Source: Brachypterus glaber
Taxonomy: Eukaryota > Arthropoda > Insecta > Coleoptera > Kateretidae
NCBI GenBank assembly: GCA_958510825.1
Contig: OY294045.1
Span: 8,111,916-8,175,915, forward strand
Direction of reading: 5' to 3'
Length of the DNA: 64,000 bases
Shown here: one piece after another, positions 11,002-22,796 of the stretch
Layout: the number at the start of each line of letters is the position of its first letter
Position numbering within the stretch: position 1 is the first letter of the stretch
Program-made: the position numbers and the translations under genes
The notes under the pieces: generated by a model
Told to the model about the DNA's origin: nothing
The model's database searches: none
The model's input: only the letters and a program-made list of their open reading frames with translations

Positions 11002-12293
11002 TAGGGTGGGTCAAAAAAAACGACTATTTTTTTTTACTTTGTACTCTATAAAATCGATTGCTAGACACCTCTAGAAAATTCTTACCAAATATGAGCTCTT
11101 AATTTTGATAAGAAGGTCCTCCGCTTTACAATTTTCCATTTTTTCCTTAGAATTAGAAACAAAAATTCATATCTCTTTGACAACTGTTCGTTCTTACAAT
11201 TTTTTCGTAAACCTCAACGTTTAAAAGATATCAAAGGTTAAAGTTTGATTATTTTAGGAGACTTTTCTGTTTTGCTTTTGAGTTTTATAACTCGCTTACA
11301 AAAAATTGTTATGAATTTCGCCATTCATAGTTTTGTAGGAAATTAACTGCTCTACAAAAATAGTCTCTTATGATTTGTCGATTAAATTAAGCATTTAAAA
11401 GATATTCATCGTCAAACTTCAATGCATACTAATTTTAATAGTTTTTGGTGAATATTTCGATAAATTTCAATTTAATTTATGAGTTTCACGAAAATTTATA
11501 CAACTTTGAGTTCCTATGAAAAGAGAAATGTTTTAAACTATTTGTCTCTTTTTTTTTAGTCCTACGTATGTTTGGTTATATTGAAAAAGAAATTATTGCA
11601 TTATTTCTAACTCAGTGTCAATGATTTATTAAATTTTGAAAAAAATAATAAAATAATAAGTTATTATAAAGATAAATTTTATGAAAATGTTATTAAAATA
11701 AAAAATTTTCAAATAAATTTTCGAAAGGGAAACTTCTATAAGAGTTATTCTTACGATAGAAACTCAAATTTGTATAAATTTTCGTGAAACTCAGAAATTA
11801 AATTGAAATTTTTCGAATTATTCATCAAAAACTATTAAAATTAGTATGCATTGAAGTTTGACGATGAATATCTTTTAAACGCTTAATTTAATCGACAAAT
11901 CATAAGAGACCATTTTTGTAGAGCAGTTAATTTCCTACAAAACTGTGAATTGCGCAATTCATAACAATTTTTTCTAATCGAGTTATAAAATTCATAAGCA
12001 AAACTGAAATGTCTCTTAAAATAATCAAACTTTAACCTTTGATATCTTATAAACGGTGAGGTTTACGAAAAAATTGTACGAGACCTTTTTTGTAGAGCGT
12101 TCGATTTCCTACAAGAATATGGGGAAATAACGAACATTTGTAAAAGAGATATGAATTTTTGTTTCTAATACTGAGGAAAAAATGGAAAATTGTAAAGCGG
12201 AGGACCTTCTTATCAAAATTAAGAGCTCATATTTGGTGAGATTTTTCTAGAATACAAAGTAAAAAAAATAGTCAGTTTTTTTGACCCACCCTA
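11002..12293. mobile_element. 1.3-kb foldback element, TAGGGTGGGTCAAAAAA ends
   Basis: Two arms of about 500 bp (to roughly 11515 and from roughly 11757) are inverted copies with scattered differences, around a spacer of about 240 bp. The ends TTAGGGTGGGTC and GACCCACCCTAA suggest a TA or TTA/TAA target. No transposase is present. The terminus resembles that of the foldback at 47861-48928 (TTAGGGTGTGTCAAAAAA), so the two may share a mobilising enzyme. Confidence 0.8.
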
Positions 12294-12657
12294 ATATATA
12301 CGTTTTCAAGGTCATTTTAAGATCAACTTTGTTTTTTTAACTACAAACATATATTTTTTTACTGTTATTTAATTTCCATCAAAAAATAAAAATCTTTTGT
12401 AAAAAACTTTTTTTGATCGGACTTTTAGTTCCAGAGATAACACAGCCACACAAAATTAAAAAAGTTGCATCACCGACTTTTTAGTCTATCTAGTCAATTC
12501 TTATGAATCCGAATCTGAGGTCGAAATTTAAAAGTTAGCTCTTATTTTTACCATAACCTCAAAAAACATATCATATCATTGCGAAAAGTATGTTTCTTTT
12601 TAAATCAATTTAAAAGTGTTAAAAAGTGTGCTATGTTGGGAAAATGTAAACCTGTAA
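12294..12657. other. No gene seen
   Basis: AT-rich sequence without features shared elsewhere in the window. Confidence 0.4.
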
Positions 12658-12659
12658 TA

Positions 12660-12958
12660 CAGGGTGTATCAGAACTCACGTTAAAAAAATTACATATGTA
12701 CTTATACAAAAATAAAAAGAAATTCAGCGAAATTTCAGAGGGGGGTGTATGTATGAAATTTTGAGATAAGAACGTTTTGTTTCCATCAATCCCAGAAGCT
12801 GTTACAATTACCTATAAAAGTGGATAAATCGCCCATTTGGTTTCTATGGAAACATACCAGTAACTGAAGGTATGCCCGTCTGAAATTATGCTCAATTTCT
12901 TTTTATTGCTGTGTAAGTACATATGTAATTTTTTTAACTTAAGTTCTGATACACCCTG
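12660..12958. mobile_element. 299-bp MITE, TA target, CAGGGTGTATCAGAACT ends
   Basis: The inverted ends extend over about 65 bp (CAGGGTGTATCAGAACT at the left, its complement at the right with a few differences). TA flanks both sides. The length, TA duplication and CAGGGTG start are typical of mariner-type MITEs. No ORF. Confidence 0.8.
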
Positions 12959-12960
12959 TA

Positions 12961-13065
12961 TAATATTATTTCGTACGCATATGAAATGTGGATGTTTCTT
13001 ACTCTCTAAATCATGTGAAATTTGTTGTTTTTATGGATGGTCGTATGAAAAGTATCTTTTAGACG
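12961..13065. repeat. Dispersed 100-bp repeat
   Basis: Begins TATAATATTATTTCGTACGC and includes GTGAAATTTG and TGGTCGTATG blocks. A diverged copy lies at 37968-38065. Confidence 0.55.
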
Positions 13066-13472
13066 ATTAAATTATCACCGGAAAGTTAACGTTATTAAAC
13101 CGGATTATAAGAGAAATTTATTTTCCTGTATAGTAGATGTTATTTAGAATGATGTATGGGTCTTAGCTAGTAGGATTAATTAAATTAAGCGCTTCCTAAA
13201 TACGAAGTTGTCTTAGGGCCACTTGCACCAAACATGATTTAAGCTTAAACTCGGATTAAGTTAATGGTTTAAGAGTTAATTGACGTTTCGCTGTTGCACC
13301 ATTTTTTAAACCAAGTTTATTTGTCTTAATCTCAGAATAAATGTAATCGTTCGAGTTTGATGGTTTATGTCACTTAAACCTGGGTTATATCAAAACATAA
13401 CCTAACTTTAGGTTTTTATCTGTCATTTCGTACCCGTAAGTGTTTTCCTTTGATTTTACGAAATTACCTGCA

Positions 13473-13727
13473 ATGATGGCAGAAGCCGATTTATTAGATG
13501 AAGACTTGTTGGAATTGTAAATATTGGATGATGGTTTCCGTACCTATCATGAGCGACAAAACTATTTTGAAAGTATGGATGATCTAACATTTTTTCAAAA
13601 ATTTAGGTTATATAAAGAAACAGTGGTCAATATTCTTGTACGTATTGAAGAACAACTGGAATATCCCAATTGCGTCCGTTTTTTTGTTTTCGATAACACT
13701 ATTGTATTGTGCCACAATTTTAATTAA
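13473..13727 (+). pseudogene. Harbinger transposase N-terminal fragment, copy B
   Basis: Corresponds to 6346-6570. The codon after ELL..EL is TAA where copy A has GAA, so the frame stops after 15 residues. The rest, from MDDGFRTYHERQNYFESMD (13524), stays open. Like copy A it lacks the DDE catalytic domain. Confidence 0.75.
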
Positions 13728-13802
13728 TAAAGCTTTATCATTTATAGTATAATTGGGCGAACGTTTTTTTTTGTTTTCATCTTTTTTTTTAGGCATATCC
13801 AT
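13671..13802 (-). pseudogene. Harbinger Myb/SANT-like fragment, copy B
   Basis: Reads MDMPKKKDENKKKRSPNYT, then NDKALLIKIVAQYN and VIENKKTDA. The KKTDA ending is the family sequence at the end of helix 2. After it the frame continues into the antisense of the transposase (IGIFQLFFNTYKN). The deletion junction therefore lies just after KKTDA. Confidence 0.7.
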
Positions 13803-14273
13803 TGCTACTTTTAAGCTTACAGAACACAACAACACATAACAAAATAAGTTACTGTCAATAACTAACAGCTTTTTTTGAAAATATAATAAACCAAATGATA
13901 TAAACGTCAAACGTCAAAATAATGTGAAGTTAGCTACATTCAAATAACACTAAAATTAGAGATGTGTGCTCGGTTTAACTAAACTTTGTTTAACTTTCAT
14001 TGGTGCAATGCAAACATATTTAACCAGAGATTATTTTTTAAACGTAGATTAATTAAACCTTGATCAAAATAAAATTGGTGCAAGTGGCCCTTAGTAGTGT
14101 AAGTTTGTAATGAAATTAAGCCTATGTCTATACATCCATTTTTCTCGCAAAACTTTCTAGTTCGTATGTCAAAAATTATAGCTGTCAAAGGTATTTGCGT
14201 CACTTTGTTTTTATCACTTTATCGCAATTGTTTTTACAGTATGTGACGCAGATATAGTGTGTAAATACTATAG

Positions 14274-14853
14274 TCCGTCCAATTATGCAAGATAGTAGTT
14301 TAAAATTCCAGTGATTTTTAAGCTACATCATTGGTTAAAAACTCGCACCTTTTAACAAATAAAATATTGTGACATTTTTTGTCTCTCATTGTCACTGACA
14401 ATGGTTGACGGTCGTTAAAGCTAATTAAAGAAGAGAAAGTTACATAAAAAAAAAGTTATACTTAATGTTATTTTGTATGGTATTGAAAAAGCTACTTTTT
14501 TGGTTTATTCTTCATACACTTCATACTAAATTAGCATATTCTACATATTGTACAAACGTAAATTATATTGAACACAAGGAAAACGTCAAATATTTGGTTA
14601 AAATTACAACTTAAGGCCTATCGCATAACAACCATTACAAGATACATGACGACACATCAAGCCAATTCTGGCATCGCATTCTTATGTACTCTGCTTGTTA
14701 TGCGAGTCTTTGGATAATAGGCTCTTTCCAGGAAAAAAGTACCGACATCTGTTAAATTTTTGATACACTACGATTTATGCATAATTATGCTATTTATGCG
14801 CTTTGTGGTGTAAAACGGGCCGCGTCCTTTACTATCTTGCATAACTGAACGGA
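14274..14853. mobile_element. 580-bp MITE, CCAATTATGCAAGATAGTA ends
   Basis: The 24-bp inverted ends lie at 14274-14297 and 14830-14853 with a few differences. TA precedes and follows. There is no ORF; the interior is AT-rich. Confidence 0.65.
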
Positions 14854-15565
14854 ATATATATCATAAATATTTATGACCGACTTCTTGTCCCTGAATCTTA
14901 TCATCCTGGGTTATTTTCCCGGTAAGATACAACTAGGTATTATTATGTCCTTCACTTTTTGACGAAAAGGTATTTAAGAATAATTTAAAATACTGAATAC
15001 TGAATTATACTATCCATATAAGCAATTTACAAAAAACTGTAATGATGCCTAATTTTTCATGTTATTTGTAAATTTTAAGTTAAATCACAGGTTAGATTGT
15101 AATATCCCTTGAAAAAAATAGGAAGTGCTTGTAACAATAGCTTAAATTCACAGTAACATTAAAAAAAAACAGAACAACTGTAAAAAAAGCTGTAAAAATA
15201 CGACTGTATAGAGTCAAACGCTTTAAATTTACTTTAAAAATTAAGGTATTTTTATAATCGCTATTTAAAAATACAGTTAGGCTTAATGCAAAACGGTTCT
15301 AACTCAGTTAGAACACTGTTGTACTACTACTTATCATAGATTTTTAGGTTATTAAAGTTCCAACTGATTATTTATTTTAGCTAATATTTAAAATATCAAC
15401 AAAATGTGTATTATAGATACTAATTTATCCTAATATAAGCCCATCCCAGCATAATACACCTCTCAATTATGAAATTTAAGGTAAGTTTTATGATTTTAAA
15501 GCTTTGATTGATCATAGCTCAAATCTATAATTTATACAGTTGAAACCTTGTTGTTCTCATACGAC
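14854..15565. other. No gene seen
   Basis: AT-rich spacer. No repeat partner found within the window. Confidence 0.4.
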
Positions 15566-15912
15566 GATATGTCCCCAAATGAGCCGTTTGGGCTGTAGAG
15601 CAAAAAAAATGATTTGGAATTATTTTACAAAAATTTTTTAGGACATTAATTAAATCACTTTTTTCTCATTTAGTACTTTGTTTTATTGACAAATAAATGA
15701 TGGTTTAAAATTGTCAAAATGTTGACCATTTGTTGAAAATTCACAATCACAAATTTTGAGGACAATCTGTATCGGGTTATAAATTTGTATGGGGCTAGGA
15801 AAAATTATTTGATACTTTTTAGTCTATTTTAAAAACGTGTTAAGAATATTATTTTTTTTATTTAATAATTATTTTTGCTCTACAGCCCAAACGGTTCATT
15901 TACGGACATATG
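15566..15912. mobile_element. 350-bp MITE, TGGGCTGTAGAGCAAAAA subterminal repeat
   Basis: The inverted ends span about 45 bp (GATATGTCCCCAAATGAGCC inward to GGGCTGTAGAGCAAAAA), with three or four differences between sides. No ORF. Confidence 0.75.
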
Positions 15913-16086
15913 TTTACTAAACAAAAAATGTTTGTTTTGATGTCCTCTACCACCTTAAAGTTTGTCGGTATATTTTCGGGAATATTCGCAATTTTGGCGA
16001 AGGCGCTAGCATGACTAAATCGAAAAAATGGGTTACCTGAGGTAAAAGGCTATCCCCAACTCATATTTCCAAACGCTAATGTTAGT

Positions 16087-16940
16087 TGGTAAAAAATACC
16101 AAAAAAGCGGAAAAAAATCATCAAGCGTCGAAAGTCTAAATGATGTCTACATTTTTTTGAAAATGTTTGCGGTCTCGCTTAAAAAATTAAATTTAAATGG
16201 CACACTCCATACCGGGTGGGACATTTAAACGGTTAAAAGTCGATATCGCAGAAACCGTACAAGGTATTTTTTTGAAATTTGCTATTAAGCTTCAATATCA
16301 AGGGGACACCTTTTTATCAAAGCAGGTTTTTTTTTCATCCACACCCTTAGGCGGGAGAGGGGGAAATTTTTAAATAGAATGAGGTTGTTTTTTATTCAGA
16401 TTCAAATTCAGTATAAAAAATTACATAATTGACTGAAAAAGTTTTTTTTTGAACCTCAAATTAGGCTGTTAAAAAAACTAAAATAAAAAAAAAACGCCAT
16501 TTAAAAAAATTGAAAAATTTGAATATTTTAGTAGTTTTCTATTGTTTAGGTTAATTCATTGTTTTAAACCTAAAAATATACAAAAGACAAAAGAAATCAA
16601 ATCTGAATTTTTTCCAAAAATTTAAATTTTTTTACCGGATGCGTCCGGACGCGTCATGACGGGTCCGGACATGGAGATAATACCTTTCTATAATTTAATA
16701 GCCCATATTTGTACTATATTTTAAAATTTAAAAAATACAGCCCTAAAAAAAATTAAGTGTAAGATATTGTATATATGCACTTAAATTTAATTTTTTAAGC
16801 AAGACCGCAAACATTTAAAAAAAATGTATATACATCATTTAGAGGACACTATAAGGTTTATAAATATTCAACTTTCGACGCTTCATGATTTTTTTTCCGT
16901 TTTTTTTTGGAATTTTTTACCTGTGTGTGAGGCGTTGGTT
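16087..16940. mobile_element. Foldback element
   Basis: The left arm contains AAAATCATCAAGCGTCGAAA and GTTTGCGGTCTCGCTTAAAA. The right arm has the complements at 16795-16890. The arms are about 120 bp and the middle is unique. The short frame at 16824-17015 lies inside the arm and is not a gene. Confidence 0.7.
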
Positions 16941-17399
16941 ATTTATTTTAATTTTTTAATTACATTGTTCTTATTTATTCAAATTATTTTTTTTAAGTCT
17001 GATGTTACCTTTTAAATTTTATGTTAATGAACCTACTATGACAATACTTGTTTATTTAAATTAAGCATGGGTATAATTTTATCTCGAGGCATCTTTTGTA
17101 CTTTTTTTTTTAATTTAGAATAAAATTAACATCAACTTGACTTAAAATACAATTTAAAATACAAGGTTCTGAATATACATTTTATTCTGCTGACAAAGGT
17201 TAATTATAATAAATAATTACTATACATTTTAATTTTATTTATATAAATCAAAAAGTATGAAAAGCTGACTTAGCAGTCTTTTCCTTTTTGATGAAAACAG
17301 GGTATGGTGCGACTTAGAATATACTTAGAAAGCTAAAATTTGATGCACATGCTTGCGGTTGACAATACAATTTTATACAAAACTTATCTTGTTAAACTT
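16941..17399. other. No gene seen
   Basis: AT-rich spacer. Confidence 0.4.
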
Positions 17400-17605
17400 T
17401 AAGCGTTAAGTAATAATCAAATAACGCCTTATGGTAAAATCACAAAATTTATCATTTTCTTTTGGTTTGGACTTTTTTTTTAATATTACAGGTCCAAAGA
17501 ATGAAGTTTAGAGGCATTTAAAAGATTTTTGGTGTGCCGCAATATTTCAGTGACCCCTTAATCAAATTATCTGGCTTATCCGAGTTATAGGATATTTCTC
17601 TAAAA
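17395..17605. repeat. Dispersed repeat, relative of 59046-59236
   Basis: Shares AACTTTAAGCGTTAAGTAAT, the GGTCCAAAGAATGAAGTTTA block and CAGTGACCCCTTAATCAAAT. The last part, with TTATCTGGCTTATCCG, looks like the CAGTG-GATTATCCGG type of end found in Tigger/pogo elements. A matching second end may lie near 17680-17710 (TTATCCGGCTTACCCGG). Superfamily assignment is tentative. Confidence 0.5.
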
Positions 17606-17931
17606 ATTTGGTTGGTAGTAGAACCAAATTAAGCCGTTTTTAAGTAAAATTGCGTTAAAATTATTAGATTTATCTTAATTATCCGGCTTACCCGGCATTA
17701 TCCGAGCGTCAAATTAAAACGGGACCACCTCATGAATACCCTCTTTAAGTTGCAAGAAGTTTCATCAAATTCCGTTCATTAGTTCCAAAGTTATGCGGGA
17801 AAAATAAAAAAAAGTCACACGTCGAATTTATAACCTTCTTCCTTTTTGGAAGTCGGTTAAAAATTACAGTCCTCACTAAAAATAACCGATCTTGTTGGAC
17901 ATACTTTGGTTTCCAAAATAAATAGCGAAAA

Positions 17932-18303
17932 ATAATAATTATGTACCAAGGTAGAGAAAATATTTTTATAGCCAAGCGTATTAAATTTAAGAGTACTAGG
18001 CTATAATAGTCTTCTCTACCGTGGTACATATATTATTTTTTTCACTACTAGCTCATATATTCTTCTTATTTAACATTTTTATATCAATAATAAACTAAAA
18101 TCTTTGCTGGATCCTAATTAACCAGGCAAAAACAAGTAGGCTTTGAAATTGTCATTTCTTAAAACAAATTAATAAATTGATTAATCAATTGTTTATAAAA
18201 TTTACTCCTACTATGAGAAAAAAATATTGCTATAGGTGAAGAAAATTGATTTCACAGTTCCAAAACATGATAAATAATGGTATGTTCTAAAGCTAGTAGC
18301 GGA
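17932..18303. mobile_element. Hairpin element family 2, copy 1 (hairpin plus short body)
   Basis: The hairpin at 17932-18030 has arms of about 50 bp (ATTATGTACCAAGGTAGAGA and its complement), but its tip has lost the GC cap. The body at 18043-18303 begins CACTACTAGCT and ends AGCTAGTAGCG. The blocks match 34960-35120 and 35380-35788, with two segments of that longer copy absent here. Confidence 0.65.
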
Positions 18304-18642
18304 AAAAAAATAATTATTTCACAATTCCAACAAGTAACACGCGAGTGAAAAATTCTAAATTTTTTCATATTTATATAAAAAGTCACATAAGGTAACTCAA
18401 ATTACAAATTGCTATTATACATGCTAGATATATCTACTTAGCAATATATATTTAAGGCAGGTAATTTATGTTTTTTTTGTACCCCTTTATAATTTATTTT
18501 TTATATTTTTAATGGAATTTTTTTTTCAACAAACGTGATTAAACAGTAATATTTCTAATATTATACAAAAATATTTTTTTCTTACCTCTTTAAGTGCCGT
18601 GTGGCACAGTAAATTTATCCAGGCTGCCGTGTGACCTATATA
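18304..18642. other. No gene seen
   Basis: AT-rich spacer. A small palindrome, GTGCCGTGTGGCAC, lies at about 18595. Confidence 0.4.
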
Positions 18643-19494
18643 CAGTACGTGCATTAAGTCTGGAATCACCCGAATAACTTTTTAGTTACAAGTAAAATAA
18701 AAAAATCCTCAGACAGGTCGATTTATATTTTTAATTCTGCAAATTTTGGTCTAAAAAAAGTTATCAAAATTGGCACCCCCTTGCACCCTCACTCCCCAAC
18801 TTTTTTTTTCAAATAGCAACCTACCCCTTGTGATACATCATTGGAAAGGTAATTTAATAAGCTTTCCAACAGTGTATGATAAAGCCTAATTTGTTAAAGG
18901 GTCTATGAAAAAACGCATGTTTTATTTAAACATTGTTTGTGTGAAATATTACGCATAATATGGTAATTGTTGCCCTATTTCCTACTTGGCACCTTACTGA
19001 GAATCTAAATAAGGTTGTTTTAAACTTATTGTAATATTTTATACCCTGTTGAAAAATGCAATTTTTTTTCTTTTTATTGACCAATTTTATGTTTACTATT
19101 TAATCGATTTTAATCCCGTTTTTTTACTGTCCACTGTCAAAGAGCTGAAGGACATCAATTTGAACATTTATAGTGAACTAAAGTTATACTTTACATGTCT
19201 TTATAATAAACTAAATTGTGCATTTTATCATTAGCCCTTTACCAAATTAGGCTTTATTATACACCGTTGGAAAGCTTATTAAATTACCTTTCCAACGAAG
19301 TGTCACAAGGGGTAGGTTGCTATTTGAAAAAAAAAAGTTGGGGGGTGAGGGTGCAAGGGGGTGCAAATTTTAATAACTTTTATTACACCATAATTTGCAA
19401 AATTAAAAATAAAAATCGACCTATCCGAGGGTTTTTGTGTTTTACTTGTAACTAAAAAGTTAATCTGGTGATTCCAGACTTAATGCACGCACTG
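18643..19494. mobile_element. 852-bp mariner-type foldback, TA target
   Basis: TA flanks both ends. The termini are CAGTACGTGCATTAAGTC and CTTAATGCACGCACTG read inward. The inverted arms run about 255 bp, to the CAAATTAGGC block. The arms include a GC-richer run (GCACCCCCTTGCACCCTC). The middle, about 330 bp, has no recognisable transposase. The frames at 19049-19455 lie in the arm and middle and have no family match. Confidence 0.8.
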
Positions 19495-19754
19495 TATAAT
19501 GCAAGGAAATTCCTACATTGTAGGTTAAAAAAAAACAGAAATTTATAACTCTTATTTGCAGCAAAAAATAAAAATTTAAAGTGAGGTTAGTTACTTGTCA
19601 GGATCCTTGGATTTAAAGATTTGAAATATGCCGCGTTACGTAAAATTTTCATACCCGGCTATAAAATTCATATTAATGGACTGCCGCCTAGATTAGATAA
19701 AGAAAGAAGTTCTACAAAAAGAGATAAAAGTATAATTATTATTCTACTGAAATA
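19495..19754. other. No gene seen
   Basis: Spacer before the LINE. The LINE's 5' boundary lies somewhere near 19755. Confidence 0.35.
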
Positions 19755-21165
19755 AAATTATGCATATTTTAGCGCTATGTTTTTCTTCAATGCTTTCTCA
19801 TGGTTATGCACCTGCTGCTCTTACGAAGACGATAATTACACCCATCGTTAAAAACAAAAGTCGGGATATTTCTTCTTCGGCTAATTACCGGCCTATTGCT
19901 ATTTCTACTACGTTTTCTAAAGTACTTGAACTAATCATACTCAATAGATGTAGGCCCTTTTTCCAAACCAGTGACAACCAGTTCGGTTTTAAAAGATCTA
20001 CGGGAGCTGTAGATGCAATTTTTTTATTGAAAGAAACAGTTAGCTACCACCTTAAGAAGAAAACTCCTGTGTATGCAATATTCCTGGATTTAAGTAAAGC
20101 CTTTGATAGGGTTCATCATGTGAAGTTAATCAGAGCCTTAATAAGCCGGAAAGTACCTAGCTATGTTTGCCGCTTCTCACAAAGTTGGAACTCCAAAGCC
20201 ACGGCATCTGTTCGCTGGGGATCTGCCACTTCATCTGACTTCAGTCTACACAACGGTGTACGACAAGGAAGTTTAATTGCCCCTGATGCCTTCAATGCCT
20301 ACATTGACGACCTTCATACTCTCCTGGCTAAAGCCCCTGCTGGATGCTTTCTTGGTGGCCTAAAAGTCAACTGCATCAGCTACGCCGATGATATGGTCCT
20401 TCTTTGCCCCTCACTTCAAGGTCTACGTATGCTTATAAAAATATGTGAAGACTTTGCCAAATCACGTTCTCTTAAATACAATAGTAATAAGAGTAAAGTT
20501 TTAGTGTTCAAGTCCACAAATTATAGAGACCTCTGTGTTCCTCCTATTTATTTAAATAACTCTGTTGTTGAACGCGTGTTCGAAATCAAATACCTAGGTC
20601 ACGTTATCAATGATATGCTAAGTGACAACTCTGACATTCAGCGTCACAAGAAAAACCTTTGTGCCCGCGCAAACATGTTAGCTAGAAAATTCTCTAAGTG
20701 CTCTGTCGAGGTTAAGAACTCTCTTTTCAGGACATTTTGTTCTAACGCATACTGTGGTGAAATTTGGCTTGATCATACGGTGGCCTCGTGGCGAACTCTT
20801 CGCGTATGCTATAATGATGCATATCGCATTATCCATAGACTACCGCGCTATAGTAGTGCCTCGGAAATGTTTGCCTCTGCCCGAATAGATACCCTGGATG
20901 CTCTGAGACGCAAGTTGCTCGCCTCTTTTGTGAAGCGGCTACTCTCCAGTCCTAATGTTTTCCTAAAAGCGTTTGTATCTTCGGACTGCTTTTGGGTTTC
21001 TTCACAAATCGCCACTTGGCGACGCCTTTGTTTCTTACAAGTGACCTAATCATTTTATTTATTTATAAATTATAATTATTTTGTTTTGCTTTATTTTTAT
21101 TTTTATTCATTTTATTATTTTATAGTATATGGCCATTGTGCTGTAATAAAAATTATTATTATTAT
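19755..21165 (+). mobile_element. 5'-truncated non-LTR retrotransposon
   Basis: Consists of the RT frame (19760-21049), a short 3' UTR and a tail of ATT repeats at about 21148-21164. The endonuclease half is missing, as is usual for LINE insertions. No clear target duplication was found. Confidence 0.85.
19760..21049 (+). CDS. Reverse transcriptase of a CR1/Rex-like LINE, lacking its endonuclease
   Basis: The frame is open for 429 residues. Seen in order: ANYRPIAISTTFSKVLE (fingers, about 41-57), LDLSKAFD (109-116, first catalytic Asp), NGVRQGSLIAPDAFN (165-179), and SYADDMVLL (207-215, catalytic Asp pair). A C-terminal segment with KYLGH, and conserved Cys/His later, follows. The start ATG is simply the first after the truncation point; a full element would begin with an AP endonuclease. 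The open frame means the copy is fairly young. The CR1, Crack/Daphne and Rex1 clades are all possible. Confidence 0.85.
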   Translation: MHILALCFSSMLSHGYAPAALTKTIITPIVKNKSRDISSSANYRPIAISTTFSKVLELIILNRCRPFFQTSDNQFGFKRSTGAVDAIFLLKETVSYHLKKKTPVYAIFLDLSKAFDRVHHVKLIRALISRKVPSYVCRFSQSWNSKATASVRWGSATSSDFSLHNGVRQGSLIAPDAFNAYIDDLHTLLAKAPAGCFLGGLKVNCISYADDMVLLCPSLQGLRMLIKICEDFAKSRSLKYNSNKSKVLVFKSTNYRDLCVPPIYLNNSVVERVFEIKYLGHVINDMLSDNSDIQRHKKNLCARANMLARKFSKCSVEVKNSLFRTFCSNAYCGEIWLDHTVASWRTLRVCYNDAYRIIHRLPRYSSASEMFASARIDTLDALRRKLLASFVKRLLSSPNVFLKAFVSSDCFWVSSQIATWRRLCFLQVT

Positions 21166-21754
21166 TAGGTAAAAATAACATTTAAGATTATATTTTAAAT
21201 TACACAAAGGTAAGATATTTGTTTCTTTTTAAGTAAAAAACTATTTTTTTATTTTTATAACAGCTATGTGTGCAGTAAGTCTAAAGTTTCCTAGGGAACT
21301 TATGACCTACTCCTTAATTTGTCAATACATTGATAATACACCATTGAGTGTGAAGATTTTGTACTTGTTTTTGGGTTTATTAAGCTGTTTTTGTGTATTC
21401 TTCAATAATTTTGCATATAATGCACATTTTTTGTTGCACTGTGATAAAATCCAAATATAATATTTTTAGGGAATTTCGTTTTTGGGTTGGTATTGATGAC
21501 CTAAATTTATGATGCCTAATGTATTGGACTGCTGTCCATTTAAGAGATCTTTTTACCTTCAAATTTTAAAAATATTTAGTTTTTTAAAAAAAATTTTTAT
21601 ATAGAAAGAAAAAAGATATCATATCGACAAATTTTAAAAAAAGATAATTAAGAAAGATGTGTTTCGATTTTTTTAAAGTTTAGTAAGTTTTTTTGATTTT
21701 TTTATGAAAAAATATTTTTTTTTTCGAAAAACAAGAAACAAAAAATTCAAAAAT
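21166..21754. other. No gene seen
   Basis: AT-rich. Short open frames here show no family features. Confidence 0.4.
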
Positions 21755-22405
21755 TAGTATATTGTTTTACTTAGAGGAAAAGTGAAGCTTTTTTTTACCA
21801 GTCTGTAAAATTTAAGGACGACGCGAAGCGAAGTCCGGAAACTACAGACAAGTAAAAAAAGAGCTTTTCCCCTAAGTGAATCATACTATTTTTTCTTCAA
21901 GCATCATATATATATATATTTTTTTTTTTATATTAATTTTTGAATTTAATTTATTCAGTAATAAAGTATGTTTTTTTTATTAAAATAGGCCAATAAAACC
22001 GTTTCGAACTAAACTTAAACCTTCCTTAGCTCATTTTAAATTTTTTTCGTAGGCTAAATCGTACACTTTTCGCGATTTCGATAGTAACTTGTCTAATGTA
22101 GCATTTGAAATTTTGGAGATATTTGTAGGTGTATAAACCAAATATTCATCTTCAATCATTTTTAATCAATGTCACACAAGGTTTTTGCTCAGAATCTCGA
22201 GTCAACCACCTGTTCACATAATAAACCAAAAAGTTTGAAGTATGGCTGTCATCAAAGTCAAAGAGTGCTGCCGCCAGTGGTGGTTTTGTTAACTAACTTT
22301 TTTTACGGCGTACAACAATAAACTCATTTTTTTACTGTAAAAAAATAGATCACTTCTAACTAGTATGTTCAGTTATAAAATATGAACATTTTAGTATGCT
22401 TGAAG
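21755..22405 (-). mobile_element. Hairpin element family 1, copy B
   Basis: A full copy: hairpin at 21755-21890, body at 21895-22405 with CTTCAAGC and GCTTGAAG ends. It lies in inverted orientation to copy C, about 390 bp away. Its 42-codon ORF is intact (22031-22159). Confidence 0.8.
22031..22159 (-). CDS. 42-residue LPxKS-type ORF remnant
   Basis: The product starts MIEDEY, continues YTPTNISKI and then LLSKSRKVYDLAYEKNLK before TGA. Other copies have LPSKS where this one has LLSKS. The pattern LPxKSxxxYxxAY recalls the start of tyrosine-recombinase-like (Crypton/DUF3504-type) proteins abundant in insect genomes. In those a Trp follows at the place of the TGA. Presumably a truncated remnant kept because the element is copied as a unit. 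There is no evidence that it is expressed. Confidence 0.45.
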   Translation of the reverse strand: MIEDEYLVYTPTNISKISNATLDKLLSKSRKVYDLAYEKNLK

Positions 22406-22796
22406 AATTTTTTTTTTTAATTTTATTTTACAAAAAAAAATAAAAAAATAAATTAAAAAAAGAATTTTCTACATCAGCTCATTTTTCTGTAAGAATATTA
22501 TAATATTTTTAGTATACAAAAATAAAAATTGATAAAACTTTTAAAAAGGGTCTGTATTTTTTTTCTGATTTAAAATTCACTACGACGCTTTTATATTTAT
22601 TTGTAAATTAAAAATTAAAAACTTCCAACTTCAGTCTTTATTTTAACGCGTCATTAGCTCTTGTCATAACAAAAACCTTTTGGACAAAACAAAGTTTTCC
22701 AGATAAATGAGCTCCTTCTTTTTTATATTACTTGTTTCCAATAATAATAATAAAAATTAAACAAGCAATCAAAATCTGTTATAATTCGCATTAATT
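22406..22796. other. Spacer between inverted hairpin elements, no gene
   Basis: Very AT-rich. It would form the loop of a giant inverted repeat made by copies B and C. Confidence 0.5.

Larger units (their letters stand above)
13216..14090. mobile_element. Internally deleted PIF/Harbinger transposon, copy B
   Basis: Nearly identical to 6101-6964, with the same termini and the same internal deletion joining the two genes, so both derive from one already deleted ancestor. The flanks are TTA on each side (13213-13215 and 14091-14093), a proper 3-bp duplication independent of copy A. It has about 10 bp (TTGACGTTTC) near 13280 that copy A lacks. Confidence 0.85.

Noticed and set aside
17395..17710. 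Firm Tigger/pogo assignment
   Set aside because: The CAGTG..TTATCCGG text fits, but no matching second end or transposase piece is clear enough. Left as a repeat.
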